Shown here: in pieces, positions 45,274 to 56,711 of the stretch | Numbering within the stretch: the first letter of the stretch is position 1 | Layout: the number at the start of each line of letters is the position of its first letter | Source of the DNA: Galdieria partita | Lineage: Eukaryota; Rhodophyta; Bangiophyceae; Galdieriales; Galdieriaceae | Assembly: GCA_025991245.1 (NCBI GenBank) | Contig: BQMJ01000021.1 | Span: 1-64,000 of the forward strand | DNA length: 64,000 nt | Direction of reading: 5' to 3' | The notes under the pieces: model-generated | What the model saw: the letters and a program-made list of their open reading frames with translations, nothing else | The model's database searches: none | What the model was told of the DNA's origin: nothing | Position numbers and translations under genes: made by a program

Positions 45274-47312
45274 TCAATTCGTATTCATCTTTTGTTTCAG
45301 TTGGAAAATAATCCCAATTAACAAAGAAAGCAAAAACAGCAGAACTGCAATTATTATCCAATAATAGATAGGAGATAATAGCCATAACATTTCATTTCGT
45401 GTCACTTGATTCCGATTGTTCATCGTACTACAATCACCTATGTCTTCTTCCTTAGAAGAGGAGGTCTTTGAAGATTTAACAGAAGTTAATAAGTCTTCAA
45501 ATGATGCACAAACCTGGGAATTGTCAACAGTGCAGTTTAGACTATTCCTTTCTTCCGTCTCGACAGTAGTAGGTGTTTCTATTTCACGCCATCGATTACA
45601 AATGACTTGGAATAACACATGAAGACTGTCTGTCACTTCTTCCTTGAGAAACGCTTCAAAGCGTGAACGAAACAATAGAAATCGTGAATTCCATTGCACT
45701 TTGCAGAAAACTTTTACAATACTATGGAGATTTCCATTGGATGTTCTATCCTCCATATTAATGACTTCCATTCTCGTTTGCAGTTCAAAACAATGTTGAC
45801 AGGCTACGTCTAGAAACTGTATCTTACTTTCTATCTATTAGAAAGTCAGAGAATTCTCAGCTGCAACTTTCGAGAGAAATGATTGATACTTACCACTAGT
45901 TTGTCTTTATCTGGAGATAAACTAAACCTTTGCAACTCTGCAATTCTGCCATAGTTAGTTCCAAGTAACCATGATACAAAGGCATGATTGATTGGCATAT
46001 GATATGTTATAACACGAGAACAACCAACTCGATCATTTCGTTGCCACTCACCCAACTCCAAACCTTGATGAGACCTCAATTGATGATATTCTTCAAAAAT
46101 AGTACGAAAATGAATATCTACACTAGTCCTGTCATAATTTTTAGTATCCAAAGAATTTTCACTACAATGAAATTTACTGGAAACACAACTCTGCGTTTCA
46201 CTTTGTCCACTTGCCAATATTTCACCAAATTCTATGGCAGAAATAGGCAGTTTCTGATAAGTTATCAGATGCGCATTGTCTTCGAAACGGGATGAAAATA
46301 TGCTGTTAATGGTCAAATCTTCTTCTTCTTCCAATGAAGTTTCGTCTTAAGCTCATCAATGAAACAAGTTGACTTGTAAGATATTTATATACGCACCTGA
46401 ACCAACGGAAGAAGAAATAGTAAAAGAAATTTTGGGAGAATTCACTCTGTTTTCTGAATAGATTCGTTTAAGAGTTTCGAAAGTAAGTTTATCTCCTTCC
46501 TTCAAATCGTCTGACCTTCCTAAGCGGAAAAGATTCCACAGTACAAACTATATATTATGTTTTCCTTAAGTCTCTCTGAATATTCTCTGCAAATCTTACT
46601 AATTGTTGATATGCATTACTCCGTGACGCCAATGAAGAGAAAACTAACGGCTTCTCTCCTTCAACTGTAACCTTCACTGCCCTTTGGACAAGGATACCAA
46701 CAGTGATAGGTTCTATTTGAGTAACATATTGCAGGGGAATACAGAATCCTAGTTTATGTTGCATCACTCTTGCGTAGAAAACCAAAAAGTGATTCAGCAG
46801 TATAAGAGTTCCTCTAGTAAACTTGCTGTCCTGGAGGCCACAACTCAATGTGCCAAGTATATTTTCAGTTGAAGGAATATTAAAAAACAAGAAGATATTC
46901 AAATTTCTTTGTTTCATAGGCGAAACGCTACTTCGAGAAGTAAAAGATAGTTGTCTTTCTAGAGTTTTGGACGAGTTCTGCGAAGTTTCGTCTACTTTAT
47001 CGGAACCCATGACATCAGAAGTCAAAGCAGCATTATTTTTCAGTTCCTCAGGATTTTCATTAGTATCATGTTTCCTTGAAGTCTCTATAGTCCTGAGCTT
47101 CAACTTGCGAAGAAAGGGAGACATATAACCCAAAACTATGCTGCACGTGCAAGAAGAATCATATCTCCCATTACATTTGTAATCCAATGGAATACAAAAG
47201 TTGAATTTGATTGTGGGGTTTGAGAATTTCTCTCACGTGAATCTCTTTCCGATACAAGTTCTTCAACTCTCATGGAAATGCTTTCTAAAAGAGACATTGG
47301 ATTCTCTGTCAT
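45274..47312 (-). CDS. GRAM/VASt membrane protein, sterol-transfer type (GRAMD1/Lam-like)
   Basis: Five exons in the preferred model (47312-47147, 47084-46600, 46547-46397, 46345-45894, 45834-45274) give 604 residues. The first junction is the least certain; GTAATG at 47168 is an alternative donor. The GRAM domain shows FNIPSTENILGTLSCGL, RGTLILLNHFLVFYARV, VTQIEPITVG and YQQLFVLWNLFRLG. The following VASt (StART-like) domain begins near LPISAIEFGEIL and includes RVITYHMP. A single transmembrane helix (YYWIIIAVLLFLLSLLIG) lies near the C-terminus. GRAMD1/Aster and yeast Lam proteins have this order and move sterols at ER contact sites. It converges with the RING gene, leaving 271 bp of 3' sequence. 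Confidence 0.85.
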
Positions 47313-47620
47313 ATAGGATATTATTTAAACAATCAAGGTTTCCTCTCTCAAAGGTTGTCATAGATATATAAAGGAGTATACAAGCATCTTTCCTATTATA
47401 TCTGTCTCTATTGTATTGAGTAGAGACGAAATATTGATCAGTCAAGCCAACCCCCAATGTATGAATGTCCTTTCTTCATAATGAGACTGTTAACAAATTG
47501 CTCTGTTTATTGCTCTCAAAACATTCAAGACTGGCTATTCCACAGTTTACTTGGGATAGACAAAGAGAAAGAATAGAAAACAGAACTTAGAAGAAAACTG
47601 GCAAAGTACTTTAAGGGTTG
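47313..47620. other. Divergent intergenic region
   Basis: A 308-bp spacer between the GRAM/VASt (-) and amidohydrolase-like (+) starts. It has an AT-rich stretch on the - strand side with ATATAAAGG-like sequence on the + strand at about 47365-47373. No gene or repeat is seen. Confidence 0.4.
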
Positions 47621-49299
47621 ATGAAGAGGGAGAATAGACGTTCTTGGTTCTATTTTGCTTGTGCTGCCTTTATCCTATTTTTGGCTATACTAGGAAACTT
47701 GCTCAGTGGTCAGAAAGTACACTTGACTGGCAGGTCAAAAGGTACTACTTTTTTCTCCTATTATTCTAGCATAACTCAAGACTTTAGAATTATTTGAACA
47801 GCTTGAAAAGTTGAGTAGATGGAAAGAATCAAAGCCAGCAGGTTCCTTTGCAATCAAGTCAACTAGGATATTGACTCCCAAAGGTTTGTTCTCTTTTCAT
47901 CAGAAACTGTTGGAACTGTTGAATCAGATAATTACTGGAACTATAGGAATACGATCTGGAGCTATATTGGTGGATGAAAAAGGGGTCATAGACGATATAG
48001 TGGACATGATAGCCGTACCTCCTAACTGGGGACCCGTTTTAGATTACGGAAGGCTTTTGGTTATGCCAGGATTAATAGATGTACAAACTTTGGATGAAAG
48101 TATCCACGAGTAGGTACAGCTGTTACTGTCAAAGTATATCCCTGAAAGTTGTCTTAGTGTGCTATCGACCACTCAAGATGGAATAACTTCTCGTCTTATT
48201 TATATTTCAGATGATGTTAGAGATGGATTTTTGCTAAACAATAAGTCTATTTTGAAGGAAACTTTTCAATGGAGTCTACCCAATGATTCTCTTTCAGTTG
48301 GCTATATTTTTACGCCACCTAATTCAAAGACTGGTTTCTTTGTACATGTAAGATATGACTCTTTATCATAATAACATGATGTTTAAAGAAATTTTCAACT
48401 AGAGAGAATACTTTGAAATGGCAAAATGGTGTGCAAATCATTCTTCTGACCATTCGCATATGTCAGTTGGCCTTTGTCAAAGCATTCCTTCGTTTGTGGA
48501 GGAACGTAAAGACATTCCAGTAAGCACATATTTTCTAGCCAAGGAATGGAATCAACTTTCTTCTCAGAACAAACTGAATTCTACGAATCTGGCAAATGAG
48601 ATAGTTTCTAGTCCCTATCAAGTACCTCGAGTTTCCTCATTACGGTCATTGAAGAAATTTTGTCATTCTCGAAATCGTTCCACGCTATCTTTTCATCCCG
48701 TCTGCTTGTATCATATAGCATTTGGAATGAATTTTACTAGTCTCAAATCGGTTGATGAAGATATAGAAAGTTGCATAGATTATTTTTGGAATGACCATGA
48801 CTGTTTTGGAACAAGAAGTACTGAAGGAGGTGAGACTCTTTCACACCTGCCTAAGAATAAGGTAAGCACACAAGTGTATTGAAACTTGAACTATAATTGA
48901 ATATGTCCAAGTATCGTCTGCCACTTGCTTGGACTGTTGCTGAACTTGCAGGAATATCACTCAACTCGTTTCATTCTTTGGCGTGTGTTTATCCAGCCAA
49001 CATATTTGAGTTACACCGTAAAGGAAAACTTGAGAAAGGTTATGATGCAGATATCGTAGTATGGAGTCCCGAAATGAATCAATCTTTTCCAAATGATCTT
49101 TGTCAAGTGTTCGAACCGCTTTGTCATAAAATGAATTACACATTGAAAGGAGTTGTAAGTCATTATTGAAAAAGTTCATCTAGTCTCTCTTATTTTTTGG
49201 GATTCTTGTTAGGTATTTGAAACTTTTGTTCGTGGTAAAAGGAACATGGAAATTTTGTCTTGGGAGAATGGAAGAGGAAGGCATCCGCTTGGAAGATGA
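47621..49299 (+). CDS. Membrane-anchored amidohydrolase-like protein, metal motif lost
   Basis: Six exons (47621-47741, 47788-48109, 48158-48347, 48403-48861, 48912-49154, 49213-49299; introns 46-58 bp) encode 473 residues. Residues 9-29 are a transmembrane or signal-anchor segment. The architecture follows allantoinase/dihydropyrimidinase-type amidohydrolases: IRSGAILVDEKGVIDDI, LLVMPGLIDVQ, a TTQDGIT block, YPANIFELHRKGKLEKGYDADIVVW (compare PAxxxGLxxKGxIxxGxDADLVxW), and a C-terminal VFVRGK-like phrase (here FETFVRGKR). After GLID the metal-binding HxH is QTL, so at least one metal site is missing and catalysis is doubtful. The first 32 bases of ATP23 overlap its end in another frame. The exon 2 donor (48110) was chosen because it keeps the frame. 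Confidence 0.65.
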
Positions 49300-50124
49300 A
49301 CAGAAGGATATGAGTCCGAAAGCAGAAAAACAGAAACAACGTTGTGAAAGATTAAAGAACCGAGCGTTGCAGAGGTATTTAATTTGTTTAGTTTCGAAAT
49401 GATCAAATAATAAAAGAAAGTATTGGTCCCAGAGACAAGAGAGTATTGTTTATGTTGGAACAGATAAGGAAAGCAGGTTGCTATCTTCGTATGTATTATT
49501 TAGTTTCATTGAAACTTTATTTTGAAGTCTTGAAAAAGCTGAGGAGCGAATTCTATGTCAACATTGTGAAGCAGCCGTGGGTGGTGGCTTTCAAGACGAT
49601 GGTAGTGTCGTTCTTTGTTCTAATCATTTATTGTCCCAGGTTGGTTTCTTGTTTTTGATAAAACTTTGTTGCCTAACGTTCTCCAGGATCACGCAAACGT
49701 GACTCTTGTTCATGAGTTGGTACATGCCTTTGATCAATGTCGAGCGCATGTGAACTGGTCAGATTGTACACATCATGCGTGTAGTGAAATACGTGCTGCT
49801 CTGTTAAGCGGTAAGTGATACACATGCTCTATTGTCTTGAAAGAGCGATAACATATATGTCACATAAGGTGACTGTGATTGGAAACGAGAGTTTTGGAGA
49901 GGTCATTTCGGACTACGAGCGCAGTTTCAAAAGTGTATCAAGAGAAGAGCTGAAATTTCAGTGAGAATGAACCCCAATTGTTCACCTTTGCAGGTGAGTG
50001 CAACTTGAGAGTCGATCATTTTCTTATACATATTTTATATTAAACTATATAGGCCAAAGAGGCCGTCAATCGTGCTTGGGATATTTGTTTTGCTGATACA
50101 GCACCTTTTGATGGCATTCCATGA
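49268..50124 (+). CDS. ATP23: Mitochondrial inner membrane protease ATP23
   Basis: Six exons (49268-49374, 49421-49488, 49539-49639, 49687-49810, 49869-49993, 50053-50124; introns 46-59 bp) encode 198 residues. ATP23 is a zinc metalloprotease and chaperone of the intermembrane space that processes ATP synthase subunit 6 precursor in yeast. The catalytic HELVH is at residues 101-105, followed by family signatures [36 protein letters not shown], and a C-terminal [15 protein letters not shown] and VVLCSN upstream are the conserved Cys pairs. The first ATG (49268) lies inside the amidohydrolase CDS; a second in-frame ATG at 49310 would avoid overlap at the cost of 14 residues. Confidence 0.93.
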
Positions 50125-50736
50125 GAGGTCAACATATTTCAGCTGCAAGTTTAAAGGACTTTCCTGTATGACTCTTCACCACCTTACGTTAGTTAGTAAA
50201 TGATGATACTCGCTATGAAGGAAGTTCGATACACATACTTTGCCAACTTTGTGGAGAATGTTTAAGTAAACAGTAGAGTGGACACTTGACATATCAATTT
50301 TGCTTGAAATTTCCTTGATAAACATATTCATCTCATTATCGTTTCTATTAGAGAAGGATTTTGAGAAGCATTACCTGTGTTGTTAAATATTTATCTTTGT
50401 GTAGATAGAGACAGCGTATTATCTTGTCCAGTTTCTCAATGTGTTCTTTCTTTGTACGATATTGTTTCTAGATAAGGAGGACAACTTGTTGTGAATTTCT
50501 CATCTAAATAGGAGAAAGAATACATGTACCGGTAGAGACTCTAGTATGACTTGGAATGTTCGTTCCTATTACAGAGCATAACAATAACTAGCCAACAAAA
50601 AACAAATTCGCTATACTTACAACTGTTGTATTTTTGGTTTTGGGTTTGTTCTTTGTATGTCGAGAGTTGAAACCCAGTTCCCTAATAAAGTTAACGGGTA
50701 AAATTCTCATCTCATACAGGACACAAGATAGGAGTA
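50125..50736. other. Intergenic, no gene recognised
   Basis: About 610 bp between the end of ATP23 and the end of the small - strand gene. Frames are short on both strands, no tRNA-like B-box is evident, and no repeat was noticed. It presumably contains two 3' untranslated regions; a non-coding RNA cannot be excluded by eye. Confidence 0.45.
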
Positions 50737-51201
50737 TTACATTTTGGTTGCCACCTCATTATTGGCAGTTTCAATAGGAACGTTGATTTCGTTACAAGAC
50801 AGACTCAGTTCGATAGCTCTGGCACAAATCTAACGTTCTCAAGTCAGTAAATGAGTGAATCGGTTAAGAAGGACAATACCTCGTGGAATGTAGAAAACCT
50901 TTGAATGGTGACATCTATCTCGTCCAGTTTCGGAATACGTTCAGTTAGTCTAAATAAAGTGTACGTTACATACACTTTCAGAGGTTGTTTCTTTTAGGAA
51001 GACAAACTCACTTGGAAATAGCACTAGCAATTTGTTCAAACTTTCTAGCCAAAGGTTACTCTACGATATATTTGTCTTGCGAAAAAGATATTCTTACAAT
51101 TGTATACTTGCTAGTTCTTTATCTTCAGAATGTAACTTTCTTGATGATGTTTCTTGGGATATAAGATGTATTGTTGAAGGAGGATAAGTATAGGAGCTCA
51201 T
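50737..51201 (-). CDS. Small helical protein
   Basis: Four exons (51201-51098, 51044-51012, 50949-50880, 50829-50737; introns 53, 62 and 50 bp) give 99 residues in one frame. After a Ser/Thr-rich start the product is amphipathic and helical: KFEQIASAISKLTERIPKLDE, then IDVTIQRFSTFHEICARAIEL. This size and pattern recalls small coiled-coil subunits of complexes such as BLOC-1/BORC, but no family can be named. Support is consistent intron lengths, strong donors (GTAAGA, GTGAGT, GTATTG) and exon lengths summing to a multiple of three. The third intron could be spliced differently. Confidence 0.5.
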
Positions 51202-51345
51202 AACAAACTGCTTTGGGTTTTGAAATTTTAGAATCCCAACGGCGCCAAATTTTCTCGACACTGCTTTATTCAGCGTTGGCCGTTGATCCACTGAAAGCGC
51301 ATTTTCTGTTGACAGAAGAAACAAACCAAGTGAAGCTGGAATAGT

Positions 51346-52635
51346 ATGTTTAACGGCTTTGGAAGTTTTGGAGGGTTTGGAGGAGGTACTGGGGCTTCCA
51401 CCTCGAGAAGAAAGGAAGTAGACAACAAAAAATATTACGAATTACTGGGAGTCTCGCAGGAAGCTTCCAAAGATGAAATTAAAAAGGCCTACAGAAAACT
51501 GGCTATCAAGTTGCACCCAGACAAAGGTGGTGATGAAGAAAAGTTTAAGGAAGTAACGAGAGCGTTTGAGGTTTTGTCAGACGATGACAAGAGGAGAATC
51601 TATGACCAGTATGGTGAAGAAGGCCTTTCACAGGAAGGAATGAGTAGTGGAATGAATGCAGAAGATATTTTTGAGGCTTTCTTTGGTGGAGGTTTGTTTG
51701 GAAGTTCAAGGTCACGTAGTAGGGGCCCTCGAAAGGGAGAAGATGTTGTTCACGCTCTAAAAGTTACACTAAACGACTTGTATAACGGAAAGACTTCGAA
51801 ACTGGCTCTCAATCGACATAGAATCTGTCCAAGTTGTGATGGCAAAGGAACTACACATCCAAGTGGTGTTACAAGATGCAAAACATGCAATGGTCAAGGA
51901 GTTCGAGTACAAATACGGCAGATTGGGCCAGGAATGGTGCAACAAATGCAGTCGGTTTGTCCTGATTGTAATGGTAGTGGAGAGTCCATAAAGGAGAAAG
52001 ACAAGTGTTCCAAGTGTAAGGGCCAAAAAGTTGTGAAAGAAAGAAAGGTATTGGAAGTTTATATTGAACCTGGAACAGAGCATGGCCAAAAATTAGTATT
52101 TTCTGGTGAAGCAGATGAAGAACCAGGCACCGTTCCTGGAGATGTTATTGTAGTAGTGCAACAAAAGGAACACGATTTCTTCAAAAGAAAAGGAAGTAAT
52201 TTGATAGTTGAGAAAGAAATTTCTCTTGTAGAAGCACTGTGTGGTGTTGCCTTTACAATTGAGCATCTGGATGGACGGACTTTATTAGTGAAGACAGAAG
52301 CTGGCACTGTTCTCGAACCTGATTGCATAAAGACAGTTCCTGGAGAAGGAATGCCGTTATATGGCAATAGGACCCTACACGGAAATTTGTTTATCAAATT
52401 CCGTGTTCAGTTTCCAGACTATTTATCGGAAGATCAACGAGCGTTGCTTGATCAAGTTTTGGGTCCACGTCCTAACTTGTCTTTGAATGGAAAGGATGAG
52501 AACTTGGAGCAAGTTTCCATGATCGATTATCGACCTGAACATGGCAAAGAAAGTCAAAGAAGTGAATATGCTTATGATGAAGATGAAGAAGAGGGCATGG
52601 AAAGTGGTCCACGAGTTCAATGTGCACAACAATAG
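51346..52635 (+). CDS. Type I DnaJ/HSP40 co-chaperone, farnesylated
   Basis: Intronless, 429 residues. The order is a Gly/Phe-rich leader, a J domain with HPD at 57-59, a Gly/Phe region ([10 protein letters not shown]), a zinc-finger domain with [24 protein letters not shown] and a fourth, slightly altered repeat CSKCKGQK, then the substrate-binding beta domains. It ends in CAQQ, the CaaX box of cytosolic Ydj1/DNAJA1 and plant type I DnaJ proteins, so it is probably farnesylated and acts with cytosolic Hsp70. It differs from mitochondrial Mdj1-type proteins, which lack CaaX. Confidence 0.95.
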   Translation: MFNGFGSFGGFGGGTGASTSRRKEVDNKKYYELLGVSQEASKDEIKKAYRKLAIKLHPDKGGDEEKFKEVTRAFEVLSDDDKRRIYDQYGEEGLSQEGMSSGMNAEDIFEAFFGGGLFGSSRSRSRGPRKGEDVVHALKVTLNDLYNGKTSKLALNRHRICPSCDGKGTTHPSGVTRCKTCNGQGVRVQIRQIGPGMVQQMQSVCPDCNGSGESIKEKDKCSKCKGQKVVKERKVLEVYIEPGTEHGQKLVFSGEADEEPGTVPGDVIVVVQQKEHDFFKRKGSNLIVEKEISLVEALCGVAFTIEHLDGRTLLVKTEAGTVLEPDCIKTVPGEGMPLYGNRTLHGNLFIKFRVQFPDYLSEDQRALLDQVLGPRPNLSLNGKDENLEQVSMIDYRPEHGKESQRSEYAYDEDEEEGMESGPRVQCAQQ

Positions 52636-52787
52636 AAAAGTTTCAACGCATCTTTGAGACGATAAGATAGAGCTTTTGCTCATTTTGTTGTTGGAATGAA
52701 TTGGTTCGAATATTTTTCCATTGCGATAAACAATCTTCCCTTTGATTTTCATTCACAAATTATTTCAATGACTTTATGCAAATATTT

Positions 52788-53888
52788 TCAAAGCGCTTCA
52801 GCACCAGAAATAATTTCAATCAATTCTCCTGTAATAACTGATTGACGTTGACGATTGTACGTCAAAGTCAACTTTTGATACATTTCACTGGCATTTCGGG
52901 TAGCATTGTCCATAGCAGACATTCGAGCTGCTTGTTCTGAAGTGGCATTTTCTAGAAGGGCATCAAATAGTTGAACTGCAAATTGGAATTCATACAAATC
53001 AGTCAAAGTTTGGGCAGAATCCATATCAGACTCAAATTCATAAGAGTCAAAAGTTTCTGCGTGTTTCAAGATGATATCCAAACCGGGAATCACCTTTCTA
53101 GTCACTATTTGACTGATGGCATTCTTAAAGTGATTATAAAAAATAGTGACTGAATCGAACTTTTGCTTGAAAATTTCTTCAGCAACAACGCATGTTTGAG
53201 TAAAATTCACTGGAGCACGAAAAACATCTTTGATAGTCACTACAAAAAGATTGCGATATAGTCTTTGCAAGCCATCTCTACCTTTGTCCCCACAAAGCAA
53301 AATAGCATATTGATTTTGTTTGTCTTCATGCAGTAACTTGCGAATTTCACGCACCACATTGCTGTTCACTCCTCCACATAAACCACGATCCGAGGTGACA
53401 GCTACGACGAGATGATTGCCCGAGGTTTCCTTTCCTTCTATCTCACCAAAGGTAGACTTTAAAAAGCTTTTCAAGCCTGCAGTGAACGGCTTAGAACTCT
53501 CTTGACGTGCCTGAACACCTCTCAACTTGGCAGCTGCAACCATCTTCATAGCTTTAGTAATCTTTGAAATCGAGGCAACTGAACGCATACGGCTTCTTAC
53601 AGCTTTGAGACTAGCGAAACGAACTTGAAAGTCAACACTAGTCAATCATAAGCAATAAAATGGTTAAAGTTACTTGAAACACTTGCCCTGAACAAACATT
53701 ATTCTCCGTCGCAAGAAGTAGCGCTTGATCAACTGTCCTGTTACGGTTCATATTCCAGCTTGGTGGGCGAGAGTTGACGCCAACGATATTCCTACTTTTC
53801 GAAACAAAGTTCTCCAATAAAATCAGAATCTATATAAAATATCTTGCGAATTTCGTCCTACCATAAAGCTTCTTTGCATAGCTGCCAT
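52788..53888 (-). CDS. ATP5F1C: Mitochondrial ATP synthase gamma subunit
   Basis: The domain exon 53637-52788 is certain: RFASLKAVRSRMRSVASISKITKAMKMVAAAKLR is split here into the N-terminal helix, SDRGLCGGVNSNVV follows, and MSAMDNATRNASEMYQKLTLTYNRQRQSVITGEL forms the C-terminal helix. These form the coiled-coil rotor shaft of F1. The preferred 5' structure has three small exons (53888-53862, 53811-53796 of 16 bases, 53737-53683), which spell an Arg-rich mitochondrial presequence and total 315 residues in frame. The plastid type carries a longer regulatory insert that is absent here. A single longer 5' intron is the alternative. The start is 154 bp from divergent SUV3. Confidence 0.93.
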
Positions 53889-54042
53889 AATTATATCGAA
53901 AGAGGAGGCGTTGTAGTATTCAACGCAGCCAACAAGTCAATTCCTAAGATTTACTGAATTTGCTATGCAAACTGTAAAATGCCCTGCAGCAAAGTAGCCT
54001 TTCCTAACCAACTCCGTTTTGGACTATTTGAGAATAATAAGA
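53889..54042. promoter_or_regulatory. Divergent promoter, ATP synthase gamma / SUV3
   Basis: A 154-bp spacer between two divergent genes for mitochondrial proteins, likely containing shared regulatory sequence. No specific element is assigned. Confidence 0.4.
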
Positions 54043-56433
54043 ATGTTAAAGATTAGTTTTTTATTTGTTCCATTTCGTAAAAAATTTGTAGGAAATAGAT
54101 ATCGAGAGACAGCTTTATTTCATTCACTATGGAAAAGGTTACCAGGAAGGAAGCAGCCGAAAGGACTTTATTACTTTTTCACTGATAAGAGTCAGGAACT
54201 AGAAAGTTGTTCAAAACAGATAACTGGACATAACACTTCTATAGAGGACAAGAGTGCAATAGACAGCAAAAATGACGGTGTAACATGTGAAGAAAGTAAC
54301 AAGTTGTCAGCAAAGTGTTTGAAGCAAGTATTGAAACGAGTTGAAAAAGAGGATATTACAAAAGAGTATTTTCAGTCTCGAGGCATACCACCTTCACTTT
54401 TGGTGGCAAGAAAAGCTTGTAAAGATGAACAACTGCAAAGGACTTTAGCAAGCGTTCTGAGTGAATATGCAACAAATAGTTCATCAACAAAGAATGTCGA
54501 CAGAATTCAAAGGATGACAACAACAGAAAACTCAGACCAAAAAGGTGATGAAGTAACCATGGCTTGCTTACCTGTTCTTGCAAAATATTTGGAAGAAAAA
54601 TATCCCAAACAAGTTCATGCTCAACATCGTATATTGAAAGTTGTAGATTTTAGTCATCCTGAAGATTGGTATCCATTGGCAAGAGACATAAAGAGGAAAG
54701 TCATATTGCACATTGGTCCGACCAATTCTGGAAAGACACATGCAGCCTTGGAAGCTTTGAGAGCAGCGCAATCAGGCATTTATTGTGGTCCATTGAGACT
54801 GCTTGCTTGGGAAATTCACGAGCGTCTCAATAAAGGAGATGAGAATCACCATTCTGTACCTTGTGATCTCTTGACTGGTCAAGAACAAACGGAGATTCCT
54901 AACGCACAACATATATCTTGTACCGTAGAAATGACTCCGGTGTATAAAAGGTTTCAGGTAGGAGTTGTAGATGAGGTTTGTGTTTACAAATTTTTTGGGT
55001 TTCATATTGCAATAATATATTTTCTCAGGTTCAGTTATTGGGCGATAATGAGAGAGCTTGGGCTTGGACCAGAGCCATACTTGGTCTAGCAGTTGAAGAG
55101 CTTCATTTATGTGGTGACCCAAGTTCAGAAAATATTGTTCGCAAATTGATAAACAGAACTCAAGACAGCTTGTCCGTTCAGGTAATGATTATCACTATCG
55201 TAAAGAATGGTTAGCAACAAAAACATTCATTGAAAACTTCTTTTTCTAGTATTATGAAAGATTGTCGTCATTGACTGTCGAAGAGAACAGACTAACATCT
55301 CTTCAACAGTTGCAAGCTGGTGACTGCCTCGTTGCATTTTCTAAAGCAGATTTATTCAAGTGGAAGGTATGAAGACAACCATTTGGAGAATGATTATCGT
55401 TTTTATAAGCTTCTTAGGTCGACATTGAAAGAGAAACGGGCTTAAATTGCTCAGTTATATATGGAGGTCTTCCACCAGAAGTTCGTCGCCAACAAAGTAT
55501 ACAATTCAACAATTCGAACAGTTCTGATCGTATCTTAGTGGCTACAGATGCAATTGGAATGGGTTTGAACTTGAATATAAGAAGAGTCATATTTTCTTCT
55601 TTATTAAAATTTGATGGAAAAGAAGTTTGTTCATTGAGTCCTTCTCAAGTAATTACGTTTACTGGAGGTTCCTTCATATCTTGTTGATACTTTTTGTACT
55701 TTAATAGGTAAGACAAATTGGAGGTAGAGCAGGACGTTTTGGTTCCTTATTTCCTGATGGATTGATTACTGCAGTGAACCAGGAAGATTTAGAATATATT
55801 CGACAAACTTTTTCAGGGAAACTTGCTCCTGTTTCTCAAGCGGGTTTATTTCCTACTGCAGATAAAGTTCAACTTTTTGCAGAAGAGAAAGCCATAGGTC
55901 GCTCCAGTTTCTCTTCGATTTGGGATGAAATGGCTAGTTTAGCTCAGGTGGATGGAACTTTTTTTCTTTGCTCTTTTGAGAACGTCAAGGCAAGAGCTCA
56001 AGCAATTGAAGATTTGCCTCTTTCCATTGAAACCAAGTATATATTATGTATGTGTCCTGTCGATATGGACATTCCTAGACAATCAGTGGCTTTTTCAGAG
56101 TTTTCAAGAGAGTTGGCTTTCGAAGGTTGTGTTCGACTTACCAAAGCAATGCGTCAAGTGTATCCTGCAGAGAATTGGAAAGATATGAATGATTTGGAAA
56201 GCACATATAAAATTTTGGATATATACTTATGGCTTGCACAACGTTTTAAAGATGCTTTTGTAGATATTGAAAATGGTAGGCATGACTTTGTTTTATTTTG
56301 TTTCTGACCACTTGAAGCAACTATGTTACGGAGCAAATGTTGCAAAGTTTTGCAGAATTGTTTAAACTCTAGAAAGCTGGCAAAGTCATTTGACTCTAAG
56401 AAGACTCGACTGTCAAAAGGAAAGAAGAGGTAG
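54043..56433 (+). CDS. SUPV3L1: Mitochondrial RNA helicase SUV3
   Basis: Six exons (54043-54975, 55029-55181, 55250-55366, 55418-55648, 55708-56275, 56318-56433; introns 42-68 bp) encode 705 residues. SUV3 is the DExH-box helicase of the mitochondrial RNA degradosome. The motifs are Walker A GPTNSGKT (near 225), YCGPLRLLAWEIHERLN, LLTGQEQ, the DEVQ box VVDEVQLLGD split by the first intron, WAWTRAILGL, YGGLPPEVRRQQ, ATDAIGMGLNLNI and VRQIGGRAGRFGS. A basic N-terminus fits a mitochondrial presequence, and the C-terminus ends in a Lys/Arg-rich tail. The intron before the last exon is only 42 bp. Confidence 0.95.
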
Positions 56434-56711
56434 AAATAATGGAAGAATTGTTTGAGTACTCGTTTGTTGTTGAAATAAGAAACAACGAAAGCAACGTGAT
56501 CTCTCGACTAGCAAAAGTACAATCGATTCGACGACGACCAGATAGAGCGAGAGCCGAAAGTCAAATTTGAAGCGAATTTTGAATTTTGAATTTTGTAAAA
56601 GTCTGGTAAGAACGATATGGTTTGAAAACCAAATTGTGTAAACTTTGAAACTCGTTACCATCAAATAACATATTCTGTAATATCAAAGCACTATCCAGGA
56701 CAACAAAAAAC

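Noticed and set aside
51202-51345. Heat-shock element upstream of the DnaJ gene
   Set aside because: TTC at about 51304 and GAA at about 51315 and 51318 are present, but their spacing does not follow the 5-bp register of nGAAn units.
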